This document shows positions 1 through 11,869 of a DNA stretch of 64,000 nt, one piece after another. Every line of letters starts with the position of its first letter. The first letter of the stretch is position 1. The position numbers and the translations under genes were made by a program. The notes beneath the pieces were generated by a model that was not told the origin of the DNA, ran no database searches, and was given only the letters and a program-made list of their open reading frames with translations. Origin of the DNA: Perkinsus olseni (taxonomy: Eukaryota; Perkinsozoa; Perkinsida); assembly GCA_013115125.1 (NCBI GenBank), contig JABANN010000014.1, forward strand, positions 79,539 through 143,538, read 5' to 3'.

Positions 1-767
1 GCGACCGATGGTCGATGTTTCCAGTAACGACTGCCAATCGGCATCTCACAGTTCAACCGCTCTAGCTCGTCGCATGGATTTTACCAAAGTATTGGTATGT
101 TTGCAGTCTCTCCGCGAGTCGCCGCCCCTCCACCCAGTACTACTGTTCTCATCCTGGTCCTCATCCCCCTCTGCAGTCTTCCTCGCCTTAGCCTTGATAG
201 GCTTGTGATGCTTCGGAGGCATTCAGGTGAAGACTCACCAATGAAGACTGAAAACACCTCCCAGCACTCTATGCCCGACAACCCAGCATCGATTCTCAGC
301 AGAGACTACGAGAAAAGAGAAGGCCATTCCCAGCGATGAAGCTCCGTGTTGCGACTGAAGCCACGATGACTGAATCTAGTCAGGAAAGCTGTAAGTCGTA
401 CTGAACTAAACATGTACAATCTCGAGAGTGGTTGGATGGTTATCGGGAGAAGGCCAAAATGGGTGAGAGCCAAAATCCAAGGAAGCGCCGGCGACAGGCA
501 GGCAAAGACAGCAGGAAAAACGCTGAATGTAGGCGAGGGCAGGAATTGGTACCCAGAAACCCCTTTCGAAACTCGAGAGGGCAACCCGACTTGGTTATTG
601 GACTCGTTAACGAGTTCTCGGGCGCGCGCGGTGAGCTAATAGCGGAGCGAAATTCCTGCGACGCACGTTTTTTTCACGCACGAAATTTTCAAATAACCTT
701 CGAGTCCCGGGGAACTGGAGAATAACGGAGCCGTAGAGATATCACTTTACCCCCTCTTCCATAATCG
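1..767. other. No supported gene
   Basis: Short open frames occur on both strands but none looks like a known protein or joins across splice signals. This may be the 3' end or spacer of a gene lying outside the window. I see no RNA gene or repeat here. Confidence 0.4.
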
Positions 768-2333
768 ATGCCAGTGCATCCTTCGCGCCCCGTGGCACAG
801 CCTGTTATTTTTACCTACGAAGAGCTCAAAGATCCCCAGTCTGACCTTACCGAACGTATCCTACAGGTAGCTCACTTACTCTCAACGAGACCACCGAACC
901 CTCGTTGATCGAGTACAGCCGCCCTGCTCTGATCAGGCTTATGGCCGAGACTCCCTTGGGCTGTGCTGTGTTAGTGGCGTACCAAACTACCAGAAATATC
1001 GACAAGCCTTGCTGCCTAAGATCCACACTCTCGGTAACTTACCTCCTTCAACCTTGGAGAAGTAATGCCGTTATGGCGACCGCTTTATTGACTCCGCGAG
1101 GTCGACTCTAGTGCATCATAAGCGGCGAAGATACTCACTGTGGAACCCGACTGATCACCTTCCATTGTCCAGTGTTCTTGACCGTGCTGGCTGTAGGTAC
1201 GTTCTACCAGAGGCTTTCTACAACGTGGGGTGGTCTCACGGTAAAGAGAAGCTAGGTGGTGGACGCCCTGATCTTGGCAAAGGCTCTTTTTACGCGAATC
1301 CTCTGTTTGAAGACCCTGGCGAGCTAGTAAGTTCCGTGGCGCTCTAAGTCGCCAACCGTACATTATTGATGACTGATATCTCTGAACGCCAGCGAAAGAT
1401 GAGATTCGCCGATCTTGCCATCCATGGCACATGGCGGCTACCATCCAGTCGATGTTCAGGACCCCACCGCTCGGGAACGTCATCCGGCATGCGCAACTCC
1501 CAACGTGTGGCCCGAGGAGGTCTCGGGCTTCCGTGAGGCCTTCATAGATGCTGGAAAGCTCCTCGCCGAGGTTGGTGTAATGCTAGCTGGCCATATGGAC
1601 AAGGCGTGCCAAGCCCACGGAATCAAGTGCTGCAGCTTGGTCGAAGGTAGCCATCGCAATCGCCCTCACTGTAGTTCCCAACTCCGCCTCTCAGCCACCT
1701 TCAAAAACTCACGGCTGTGCTGTGGCCGTGCGCTGCATTACTACCCACTGAAGCAAGAGAAAACTCAGAATGTGCCGGAAGATTCTTGGTGTGGCTGGCA
1801 CAACGACAACTCCGTGATAACAGGGTTGTTCTCGCCCATGATTCTCGATGCTGCGACGGGGCAGTCAAGCACCAAGCCAAAGGATACCGAGGCCGGCCTC
1901 TACGTCCAGAACCGTCGATGCGAAGTTCTCCAGGTCCAGCTTCCTTCGGACTGTATAGCCTTTCAGTTGGGAGAAGCTGCCCAGATCATGACGGGTGGTC
2001 ACCTGGTCGCAACCCCACACATGGTGAAGGGCTCCTCCATGCCTGATGTCTCCCGAGAACAGCTGGCTGTGTTCTTCGAGCCGGACTGGGATAGGGTCAT
2101 GGCCGTACCAGAGGGTTCCAGCACGGATGACATGGTCACCGCTGGTGCCAATATACCGGAGGTAAGATGGTTGCCATGGTGAAGCGATCGAAGTGCTGCG
2201 TGATCAGGTTCCGCATCTGGCCAAACGTTATCGTGGACCCTCGGTCACCTTCGGACAATTCCTGGAGGACTCATTTCGAGAATATTATAATATGAAATTA
2301 TCAGTCGTTGTTGGCGGAGAGGAGACTGTCTAG
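768..2333 (+). CDS. 2-oxoglutarate/Fe(II)-dependent oxygenase (isopenicillin N synthase-like fold)
   Basis: Spliced gene. Exon 1 starts MPVHPSRPVAQ at 768 and reaches a donor near 867. The second exon contains the N-terminal pattern LGLCCVSGVPNYQKY, the third carries SVGWSHGKEK-type sequence (VGWSHGKEKLGGGRPD, about 1200-1320). The main exon (about 1461-2161) holds the catalytic core: WHND supplies the first two iron ligands (H-x-D), ATPHMV the distal histidine, and SREQLAVFFEP the 2-oxoglutarate-binding arginine region. A 46-nt intron (2162-2207) precedes the last exon, which ends at the TAG at 2331-2333. The family couples decarboxylation of 2-oxoglutarate to oxidation of a substrate in the cytosol; the substrate cannot be read from the sequence. 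All key residues are present, so an active enzyme is likely. Exact edges of exons 2-3 are uncertain. Confidence 0.85.
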
Positions 2334-2957
2334 TCGGTTTTACACAGTCTATAGCTCATTGGTCGCCTTTTACCGCTGAGGCATACGGCCGCGGGGACAA
2401 GTTGATTTTTACGTGCTAGAAGTCGCAGTCTACTTATGCACAAGGCATCTCTTGAACTACCTGATGGCTGGCCAGAGTGTTCTTGGTTGTCGATCGAGAA
2501 TGTGTTGAGTTCGCTGAGAGGGAACTGCCGTGGCCATCAACGCTAACGCTGCCGTGGCCACTAACGATACTAATATTACTATTCGGTGCCAAACTGCAGA
2601 GCGAGTGGATGAGGGAGCTTGGTAAGTGATTGGCTGGAAGTGGAAGTGCTGTAGAAGCACGCCTGATGTGATCTCACCTCTCTGCCTTATCGAAACCGAT
2701 CAAGAAACTCAGGTCTTGACCCAGAAGAACCTAGCTTTGTCTGCGCTTGAATTCACCGAGAGCAATTTTGGCGATCAGGGGACCTCTGGCAGAGGTAACG
2801 CTCGAGTTGGCCAGGCCAGAGCGGACGTTAGTGGATGAGCCGACTCCTGAAAACGTCTTTTCGATTGTTCAACACGGCGCATGCACTTCTCGCATTCATG
2901 AAACAGGATTTACATCATGGTTCTGATAACAAAGAGAAATGTGTTTCCAAGGAAACC
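2334..2957. other. Intergenic; possible weak exon at 2480-2625
   Basis: On the plus strand about 2480-2625 reads open and ends at a GTAAGT-like donor near 2622, but I recognise no protein and cannot continue it into a convincing next exon. The last part (from about 2890) resembles 5560-5638, so it belongs to the duplicated unit carrying the two PLP-enzyme genes. Confidence 0.35.
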
Positions 2958-4741
2958 TTATAATCGGTCCAAACTATCCTTCAAGCTGCGGATTAGATCA
3001 TCGGCGTCCTAAACGCGAAAATATGAAAGTGCTGCAACTTCCTATCGAGACAAACTTACCTCAACTCCGACTGACACTCGGATAAAACCGTCAACGATAC
3101 CCAACCTTAGCCTGTCCTCCGGCAACATGTTTGCATGAGTCATGACAGCACAGGCTGTGATAATCGATTCCGTGGGGCCCAGGTGGGCGCATAGAGACCA
3201 AGGACGCTGAAGCGTGAGAGCTAATCGGATTTCTAACCAATTTCGTCTCAGATAAGTCTCAGAGTTTTTCATTGACAGCTGTCAAAGATGATGAACTTAC
3301 CTTGATAGAGTTCATCAGCTTAGTGCCAGAATCGTGCCCGCCTATCACGTCGAACCACAGCATTCCACCATAGAGGTTGTTCCTGAGAAGGATCGTGAGC
3401 TCGGAGGTCTTCTGAGAAATGAAAGTGCTCCCCAGGTAAAACCCTTACCTGTGTAGCTTCTTAGCAAGCTCATGCTGCGGATGTGACTCAAGCCCCGGAT
3501 AGATAACACGGGAGCACTTTGGGTGACCTTCCAAGAACTTGCAAATCTTCATGGCAGTCTCCGATTGACGTTGGATACTGACAGAGGACAGGCGGTAAGT
3601 ACATGTACAAGTAACTCGATTGTTACCGCAATTCGAGTGTCTTGACAGTCTGCATCTGAATGAAGGCCACGAAGGGCGACATGATGTTGCCGTGCATGTT
3701 CTGAACAAACTTCATGCGTTGATACAACTCCTTGGTACGGCACGCCAAAGCACCACCTGAAGAAACGTCGTAAACCGCAGAGGTCACGGTCGAAGAAGAC
3801 TCACCGGTGGTGATGTTGTGAACATCATAATACTTAGTCGTTGACTGAAGGGTGATGTCGACTCCAAAGTCCATCGGACGGCAAATAACAGGAGTGGCGA
3901 ATGTGCTATCGCATACATGAACAATACCCTTCTCTCTGCAGAGTGTGGATACCGCCTCGAGGTCAACCAGGCGCAGAAGTGGATTCGTCGAGGCCTCAGA
4001 AAATATCTGCTGAATGAAGGATGCCCAACCGCACTGGCATGTAGGACTGGAGAAAATCCGCCCACCATTTTAGTATTCGGTTTTGAGGCTCTCTTGATGT
4101 TCTCCTTGTCAGTCATATCGACAAGGGAGAACTCCATTCCCAGAGGAGTGAATTGCTCGCGCATGATTCTGAGATAGAGTGGCTCAAGAAGCGAGCGGTC
4201 GCTGTTGAACAATCTTCCATGTCATACTGAGCAGTGCCACCATAACTGCATTCTGTGACTACTGCGTGATCGCCGGTCTTCATCAACCCGCACACCACGG
4301 TGGTAGTCGCAGCCATACCTAAAGTAGGAGCCGACTCAACCGATACCGTAAGAGGCGAGACTCACTTAGGGGTTCCGAAAACTGCAGCACCGCCAGGGGC
4401 CTTCTCGAGCTCGGCGATCTTCTCTTCGTAAGCACGAACAGTCGGGTTGGACGTGCGGCTGTAGCTGAACCCCTAGAGGAGGACGATGAGACGAAAAGAT
4501 GGTATTGCCGACTGTTGGCTTGCCTTGGCGAGGTACTTATCCACAGACTCTTGAACGAATGTGGTTGATAAGAAGACCGGGGTCAGAATGGCGCCAGTCT
4601 CCTTGTCAGGAGAGACCGAAGCATGAAGCTGTAGAGTAGTGTGGGAAGACCCTACTCGAAGGATCAGCCCACCAGTTCAGTTCCCATGCCCAGAGGGCCA
4701 GGGATCCACTCGCCTGCGACGGTTGGGTTGTCAGAAGGCAT
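2958..4741 (-). pseudogene. Cys/Met-metabolism PLP enzyme, copy A (probably decayed)
   Basis: Tandem duplicate of the gene at 5639-7410, with the same ten-exon layout: start ATG at 4739-4741 (MPSDNPTVAGEWIPG), end TAA at 2958-2960. It belongs to the cystathionine gamma-synthase/gamma-lyase/methionine gamma-lyase family. The PLP lysine in STTKYYD (codon at 3833-3835) is kept. Three faults are visible against copy B. First, four extra bases sit at the exon 3 donor (within 4366-4372), so the only nearby GTGAGT donor leaves the reading frame shifted into the next exon. Second, the conserved glycine after the PLP lysine (TKYYDGHN in copy B) is valine (codon 3821-3823). Third, SETPTNP is SEASTNP, losing a conserved proline. 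Other exons and splice sites look usable, so decay is recent, or a rescue splice site exists that I did not find. Confidence 0.75.
4473..4523 (-). other. GC-AG intron in copy A
   Basis: A 51-nt intron whose donor reads AAG|GCAAGC rather than GT. If retained it would add an in-frame TAG just before GFSYSRTSNPT, so it must be removed. The identical arrangement exists in copy B. Confidence 0.7.
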
Positions 4742-5638
4742 GAAGATTGAATGCGAGCATCGCCACTGATTCCTCACATCCAATCTGTCCGCAGTGCTGC
4801 GAGATTAGGCTAGAATCTCATGTACGCTGGTTCAGGTTTGCTGGTGTTTCGCCCGGAAGGCTCTCACTCAATCTTACCCACTTCGATGCGCACCTACGGA
4901 CGGGACATGCGCTATGGACACCAGCGCATGCGTGCAACCGAAAGGGTGGGCTCTCGGGTACGAAGAGCTTAACGAGAAAGTATATCTCACACGGTCGCTT
5001 CTGACCCGACGCGCGTGATCTCTACTCCGCAGAGTTTCGCAAGTTCTGATGTTGCAGTCCAGGGCTCTCCCCGCATCAATAGGAGTCTGCCACAGACGTT
5101 CACAGATCACTCCGGTTACCGCAACACAGCACCGTCACCAGGAATAATGAGCGCGGACGGACCAGTCCCTCACACAGAGTAACTGGCAGTCTATGTCTGA
5201 CAACTTCACCAATACCACGAGCGAGGGGGTTCTGCTCAGGTTTGCCGCACCGTAGTCCCGGCCGGGTCAGATAGCGGGATGGCACCCGCATGCTCGAGAC
5301 CATACGTTAGAACGTTAACTCCAGTATCGTACCCGATGCCCTGTGTGTCCTGTAAAGTCTGGCCCTGAGGCACAGTGGTCTTTTCAACGTTGCCGGCTGA
5401 TAGCCTCGGAGTCCCCGAGTCGGGGGCTAGAAGAATTACTGAACTCCAAACTCCAGTGATCCTCAGCCTGCGTGATGGGGGCTTTCCCACCGAGGCAAAC
5501 GGCAGACTTTCTGACGACTTGTTTGACTTGGCGCTTTCCGTACAACACCACACATTCACTTTCAGTATCTTGAAACAGAACTTACATCATGGTTGTGATG
5601 GCAGAGAGTATGTCCTCTTTGATGAGAAAAATGTCAAC
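4742..5638. other. Spacer between the two PLP-enzyme copies
   Basis: No gene supported. Open frames of about 80-110 codons on both strands overlap and show no recognisable protein. The stretch from about 5560 matches the 3' flank of copy A (about 2890-2957), marking the duplicated unit. Confidence 0.4.
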
Positions 5639-7410
5639 TTATAACTGGTCCAAACTATCCTTCAAGCTGCGGATTAGATCATCGGCGTCCTGAACGGGAA
5701 GGGATCAAAGTGCTGCGACTTCCCAGTGAGACAAACTCACCTCAACTCCGACTGACACTCTAATAAAACCGTCAACGATACCCAACCTGAGCCTGTCCTC
5801 CGGCAACATGTTTGCATGAGTCATGACAGCGCAGGCAGTGATAATCGATTCCGTGGCACCCAGGTTCTCGCACAGAGACCAGGGGCGCTGAAACAAGCAG
5901 AACTTTCGCCTTCACTGAGGTCGGTCAGAACTCACCTGGATAGAGTTCATCAGTTTGGTGCCGGAATCGGAACCACCGACCACGTCAAACCACAGCATTC
6001 CACCATGAAGGTTGTTCCTAAAGCGAACACGATTGAGTATCTCAATTTGACTACGTTGATAATAAGCACAACTAAGAGAGCCCCCGCCGCCGTGCTACCC
6101 TACCTGTGTAGCTTCTTAGCGAGCTCATGCTGCGGATGCGACTTGAGTCCCGGATAGATGACACGGGAGCACTTCGGATGGCCCTCCAGAAACTTGCAAA
6201 TCTTCATGGCAGTCTCCGATTGACGTTGGATACTGACAGAAGACAGGCGGTACGTACATGTACAAGTAACTCGATTGTTACCGTAATTCGAGTGTCTTAA
6301 CGGTTTGCATCTGAATGAAGGCCACAAAAGGCGACATGATGTTGCCGTGCATGTTCTGAACAAACTTCATGCGCTGATACAACTCCTTGGTACGGCACGC
6401 CAAAGCACCACCTGCAGAAACGTCGTAAACCGCAGAGGTCACGGTCGAAGAAGACTCACCCGTGGTGATGTTGTGACCATCGTAATACTTAGTCGTTGAC
6501 TGAAGGGTGATGTCGACTCCAAAGTCCATCGGACGGCAAATAACAGGAGTGGCGAATGTGCTGTCGCATACATGAACAATACCCTTCTCTCTGCAGAGTG
6601 CGGATACCGCCTCGAGGTCAACCAGGCGCAGAAGTGGATTAGTGGGAGTCTCAGAGAATATCTGCCGAGTGAAGGACATCCGACCTCCTCATGCTACATA
6701 ATGAATAGAGGCTGCCGCTCACCATTTTGGTATTCGGCTTGATGGCCTTCTTGATGTTCTCGATGTCGGTCATGTCAACGAAGGAGAACTCCATTCCCAG
6801 GGGAATGAACTGCTCACGCATGATCCTAACACATAGCACATAGACAGCCTGGTATATCAGATCGACAGCTAGAACGAAAATAAGAATCGTCATTCGATAC
6901 CTGTTAGTGCCACCATAACTGCATTCTGTGACTACTGCGTGATCGCCGGTCTTCATCAACCCGCACACCACGGTGGTGGTCGCAGCCATACCTAAAGTAG
7001 GAGCCGACTCAACGGATACCGTAAGAGGCGAGACTCACCGGTTCCGAAAACTGCAGCACCGCCAGGGGCCTTCTCGAGCTCGGCGATCTTCTCTTCGTAA
7101 GCACGAACAGTCGGGTTGGACGTGCGGCTGTAGCTGAACCCCTGAAGGAGGACGATGAGACGAAAAGATGGTATTGCCGACTGTTCGCTTGCCTTGGCGA
7201 GGTACTTATCCACAGACTCTTGAACGAATGTGGTTGATAAGAAGACCGGGGTCAGAATGGCGCCAGTCTCGTTGTCAGGAGAGACCGAAGCATGAACCTG
7301 CAGAGTAGTGTGGGAAGACCCTACTCGAAGGATCAGCCCACCAGTTCAGTTCCCATGCCCAGAGGGCCAGGGATCCACTCGCCTGCGACTGTATTGCCGT
7401 TGGAGGACAT
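5639..7410 (-). CDS. Trans-sulfuration PLP enzyme, copy B (cystathionine gamma-synthase/lyase or methionine gamma-lyase family)
   Basis: Ten exons joined in frame give 419 residues, the usual family length: 7342-7410, 7193-7297, 7039-7141, 6901-6991, 6723-6825, 6282-6661, 6104-6232, 5936-6017, 5741-5887, 5639-5689. Family marks in order: FSYSRTSNPTVRAYE (PLP phosphate/substrate region), FGTGMAATTTV, ECSYGGT, SETPTNPLLRLVDLE, CDSTFATPV, and STTKYYDGHN with the PLP lysine (codon 6488-6490). The C-terminal domain has RPWSLCENLGATESI and GFIRVSVGVE, typical of the substrate pocket. The family adds or removes gamma-substituents on cysteine/methionine precursors in the cytosol; which reaction applies here cannot be decided by eye. 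Intron 2 has a GC-AG boundary. Start chosen at MSSNGNTVAGEW because it aligns with the start of copy A. Confidence 0.9.
7142..7192 (-). other. GC-AG intron in copy B
   Basis: 51-nt intron with donor AAG|GCAAGC and acceptor CTTCAG. It joins VDKYLAK to GFSYSRTSNPT, the continuous sequence expected for the family. Confidence 0.75.
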
Positions 7411-7759
7411 GAGTACGGAGTGATGTAAAAACTGCACGAGACTTCCTTCATTGTTACCAGGGACGTCAGAAACCGAGGTCCAGCAGTCGACTACCACCTC
7501 AACGTACACGACGCAGACAAGAAGCGCCAAGGCTACAACGTGAAACGTGAAGATTTTTCGACATGAACGCATCACCGTTCCCGCCGTTCAATCATACAGA
7601 TTGTTACCGAGATATCGCTCTTTTTGGAAATATTCTAAGATTATTTGGAGCACTGTAGTTCAATTGCACTCGCGCGCGCCCATCCAATCGATTCTGTCCA
7701 TCTCCTCATCAACGTACTCAATATACTCCTGTCATAAACGACGTCGGATTCATGGCTTA
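7411..7759. other. Spacer upstream of PLP enzyme B and DCAF copy 1
   Basis: This is a divergent promoter region, PLP enzyme B facing left and the WD40 gene facing right. An open plus-strand frame runs through it from 7547, but no start near the first recognisable WD40 exon can be justified. The first exon of the WD40 gene may lie here. Confidence 0.4.
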
Positions 7760-9604
7760 GAGCCTGAGTTCGGCCGAGCCAAGGCCTACCGCATCGACCG
7801 GCTCGCCAAGAGTGACGTACTGGCTGAAGGCGGCCATCAGGTACACGGGAGGAGGCCGTCACGCCGACTGATTATTTACGGTTGTGTTGGTATTGATTAT
7901 CGCCTTCTCGAAAAGAGCTGGGTAGATTGAGATGCTTTGCCTCGTTTAAATTTTAGGGCACTGTGTCCAGCAGTGACTCGTCGTGGCTAGCTTCCTCTGA
8001 CGTCTAGTAGGAGTAGGTCTAGGCCGTGTACTGCCTTCTGTGTAGGGATGCGTGAACACCCTATGCTGGTCCGATGACGGACAATATCTCCTCTCTGGCA
8101 GCGATGATAGGCGTCTAGCACTCTGGAGATTCGACACGCACGACTTCGACAGTGCTACCTCGAGTCGGCCAGTTCGCTTGATCGACACGGGTGAGAGCTC
8201 CTCCTCATCGTTCGCGGCTCGACCAGGATAATCTACGCCTCAGGGCACAGTCTGAACATTTTCCACGGCCGCTTCTTTCCGGGCAGTCGCTCTCTCATCG
8301 CCAGCTGCAGTTTGGACGCCTCTGTCCGAGTCCATGACCTTGCAACTACCGCTAGCGTTGTATGCAGCAGCACCGCCCATCGAGAACGCGTCAAAAAGTT
8401 GGTAGGAAATACCGACTGTCGCTGATAACGCCGTTGGCGCTGTGAAGGTACTACCATGGGACTGTCCCTCTCTAGTCATTTCCTGTAGCCATGATGGTAC
8501 GATACGACAGATGGATATCCGCGACCCTGCCACATGCAAGACACCGGACGTAGTAGTGTCGTCGTCAGCGGTGATGATGAGCGCTCGGGCTAGATACTGG
8601 CCAGCTGGGGTCAAGGCATCAATGGCATCAGCGGTGGTTGGCCACTCCGACCCTATTTGATACTAGCCGGTGGCGAAATATCGACACTCCGACTGTACGA
8701 CCGTCGCCGTATGCAGGCCCTTCGGTGTGGCGATACGACAGCGCCCTGCGTGCTGAGTGAGCTACGAGGGCCTGACCCAGCCACGTCTGATAGCGACTTG
8801 CGCGACCTCTGCGTCAGTGGGGTATGCTTGTCCCATACGGGTAGGATAGCTATTGGTTCGTGGATGAATGGTGAGGGTATTTATGCCTTCGATGTCGACT
8901 CCCCCAATGAACCCCTCGGGCCCCCATTCAAAGGCCACGCTAACTTCCGTACCGTCAAGGAGGTATCGTTGGTTGGGCTGAATCAAGAATATGTTGCCAG
9001 TGGTAGTGATGACGGTAACTGGTTTGCATGGCGTCTTCAACAAGGGCCCTCTGACTGTGATGACTGCCCTGACGACGGTCCGCCTTCCGCTGCCGATCCC
9101 CCAATCGACCCAAGATTGGCCTTTGTGGGGCTCGAGGGGGACTTGGAGGTCGTCAACTGTGTCCAGCAGCACCCTAGCGAGGCATGTATAGTTACTTCCG
9201 GCATCGAGAACGATATTAAAGTCTGGCATCCTCAGCGAGCTTTCAACAGTCATCGAGGGAATCTCTCTGTCCGTGCCGATCCGCGGCTCCGTCAGATCAT
9301 CGCCCGGAACCTCACACAGTCTGCTGACTCGCAGGGCCTTAGTAATTTTCTTCTCACGATACTTCGACGTCGTTTCCCTCATGCCCGTAACGTTCAAAGG
9401 TTTGGCTCCACCGTTGTGTTCACTCGCTCGCCCTCCTCTGACAGCAGCGACGCTCCCGAAATCGTCAGCAACACCAGCCCGAGCGACGGCCATTTGTCTG
9501 GCAGCTCCATGCCCTATATCTCACCCTCCGAGCAGGGCATTGAAGTGCCTGGCGCAAGCACCTCGGCCGGTAGCGTTGGAGATGGTGATGAGTGGACCGA
9601 GTGA
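7760..9604 (+). CDS. WD40 protein of the DCAF6/DCAF8 type, copy 1
   Basis: Likely substrate receptor of CUL4-DDB1 ubiquitin ligases, judged from the WD40 pattern. Exons seen: about 7760-7840 ([15 protein letters not shown]), 8046-8190 ([20 protein letters not shown]), 8244-8401 (ending HRERVKKL), 8448 to about 8570 ([20 protein letters not shown]), then about 8600 to stop TGA 9602-9604. The last part contains [26 protein letters not shown] and [20 protein letters not shown], matching DCAF blocks FFGPNSEYVVSGSD and the NxVQPHP...ATSGID repeat. The tail after about 9300 is low-complexity and Ser-rich. The true start is not defined; a first exon probably lies upstream. A tandem relative follows at 9744. 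Confidence 0.78.
8849..9012 (+). repeat. 164-nt block identical to 10772-10935
   Basis: By eye this run is base-for-base identical between the two tandem WD40 genes (constant offset 1923), with few changes just outside and much lower similarity beyond. It encodes [15 protein letters not shown] through EYVASGSD. Confidence 0.8.
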
Positions 9605-9743
9605 GATCGTGTGGTCGATCATGCTATTATTAAACCAATTCTGGTACTGTGTACTTGTTGCTATCGTCTCTCATACTCGCAACTTGTAGCGTTATTTTGC
9701 CCTTGGTTCTGGTTGCAGAGTCCCGCAGCGATGTCGTTTTTTA

Positions 9744-11663
9744 ATGGCTACTTATCATCAGTATCATGACTACCGCTACAAGTGCCGCCCAGGGAGGTTA
9801 TCGCACTTGGAAAGAGCGCGGACGCTGTCCTCCACTTCCCGCCTCTACCCAGCCAGTCTTAAGCGAGACACCAATGGGGATCTCGCCGGTCATGCGGTGA
9901 GTCATGACGGTGGCAGCTGGCTTGTGTTCATAGGCGTCTGATGAGTCCTCGCCCGCAGGGATGTGTTAACACGTTGTGGTGGTCCGAGGATGGAGAGCTG
10001 CTGCTGTCGGGCAGCGACGATACTCGTTTGATGCTCTGGAAGTACAGCGATATCTCTAGAGGGGATGACGAAGGGAGGTGTAGACCAGCGGAGACCATCG
10101 AGACAGGTGACAGGGCTGTAGGCATCGGCATGCTCCTAGTCGGTGTTATCATCATTTTGATCAGGTCATCGTTCGAATATCTTCCACGCAAGATTTTTCC
10201 CCGACCGCTCCTTTCTGGTGGCCAGCTGTAGTCTGGACACCACTGTCAAGGTCATCGACATCGAGAACGGCATAGTCCTTGAAACATGCAACACGCATAA
10301 GGACATGGTCTCCAAGCTGGTACCGTACCACTGATCGCCCCGACCGCCATAGCCTCTGCGGGCCAGGTCATCCCTTGGGACTGTCCACAGCTGGTCATCT
10401 CCTGTAGCGCTGACTCGACCATACGGCAGTTCGACATCCGTGCAGGGCCGTCCTCATCCCAAGTGCTGTCTCGGTGGGCCCATTGGCGAAGCGGCATCAA
10501 CGCCATCAGCGGCGGTTGGGCTATGCGGCCCTACTCAGTGGGTTGGCCTCTCTCCGCTCCTGCTGCTGATCATTGTTGTTATCAGGTTTTAGCGGGCGGC
10601 GACTGGCCTGTAGTGCAGCTGTACGACAGGCGACGTATGGTTGCCGACCGCGCGTCGGACTCCGGCCCTGGCCCTGAGCCTGTGGCTTCGTTCCGAGGGC
10701 CCTCTCTCGGAGACAATCGGTCGGAGCGTCTCAACGTCAGTGGTGTATGCTTGTCCCATACGGGTAGGGTGGCTATTGGTTCGTGGATGAATGGTGAGGG
10801 TATTTATGCCTTCGATGTCGACTCCCCCAATGAACCCCTCGGGCCCCCATTCAAAGGCCACGCTAACTTCCGTACCGTCAAGGAGGTATCGTTGGTTGGG
10901 CTGAATCAAGAATATGTTGCCAGTGGTAGTGATGATGGTAATTGGTTTGCATGGCGTCTTCAGCAAGGGCCTCGGAGCGTGCTGCAGGAGGACTTTGGCG
11001 GCACCTCTTCGTCGGACTTGAGCTACGACGATGAAAACAACAGCAGTAGCAATAACAATAACCACGACGATGAGGCCCTCTCTCGCTACCACGTGGACCC
11101 TAGGCTGTCGTTCATCGGCTTCGGTGGCGACCATGAGGTTGTCAACTGTGTTCAGCAGCATCCCTCAGACCTGTGCGTTGCTACCTCCGGCATAGACGAG
11201 GACGTGAAGCTGTGGCGGCCGGGGAGGACTCAGAAGCGTACCACACACCGGTCGTTGCGGCAAGCCTGCCGAGCTAACGAAGCACCCGCCAATCTTGGGA
11301 GGTACCTCGACTTCCCCGTTATGACCATGATGCGGCTGCTGGACGAACGGGTGAGGAATGGTACTATTCATGATGATAATGATGATGATATTGAAGGCGA
11401 TGAGGAGGAGTTGTTGGCGAGGCGGCAGTTGAGGGCACTCGTAATGAATCGCGCCAGAGTGGTAGAAAGATACCTTGTTCGCTCAGTTGGCAAGCGTTGC
11501 TCGTCGACGCGATTCTGACGAGGACATCCAGAGTGCTCCAAGTGCCGGTGATGAGCCTGAGAGTGGTGAGGAGGAGAGTGACCAGGACGACGATGATGAA
11601 GACGGCTCGACGCCGGACCCGGCAAGACGGCGGCCTCGTATGATGAGGTGTTTACAGCAATAA
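9744..11663 (+). CDS. WD40 protein of the DCAF6/DCAF8 type, copy 2
   Basis: Tandem relative of copy 1. ATG at 9744 (MATYHQYHDYRYKCRPGR); exon 1 ends near 9897 at GTGAGT. The next exon begins GCVNTLWWSEDGELLLSGSD (about 9960). Later exons carry PWDCPQLVISCSADSTIRQ, YDRRRM, the shared block [20 protein letters not shown], and [19 protein letters not shown] 48-nt intron at 10538-10585 interrupts a place where copy 1 is continuous; its length is a multiple of three without a stop, so retention is possible. A 46-nt intron (11441-11486) precedes the final exon, which encodes an acidic tail (SGEEESDQDDDDEDG) ending at TAA 11661-11663. An Asn/Asp-rich insertion (about 11030-11075) separates two repeats. 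Likely a CUL4-DDB1 adaptor; its substrate is unknown. Confidence 0.8.
10772..10935 (+). repeat. 164-nt block identical to 8849-9012
   Basis: Partner of the identical block in copy 1; see there. Confidence 0.8.
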
Positions 11664-11869
11664 CAGGTATTATTACGTCCACTCTCTGTCGTTGTACTAT
11701 TGTTTAGGACTTTGTGTGTCTTTCATAACCCCATCTTATCTGCTCTCCATGATGACCGTTTTTCCATCTCTACAACTTGTTGACGAGTTGGGGTTCTGCA
11801 CTGGTGTATTGGGGGATGGATTCAGGTTTAATTTGTTCAATCGGTCTTTGCCGGGCCTAGTGAGGTTGA

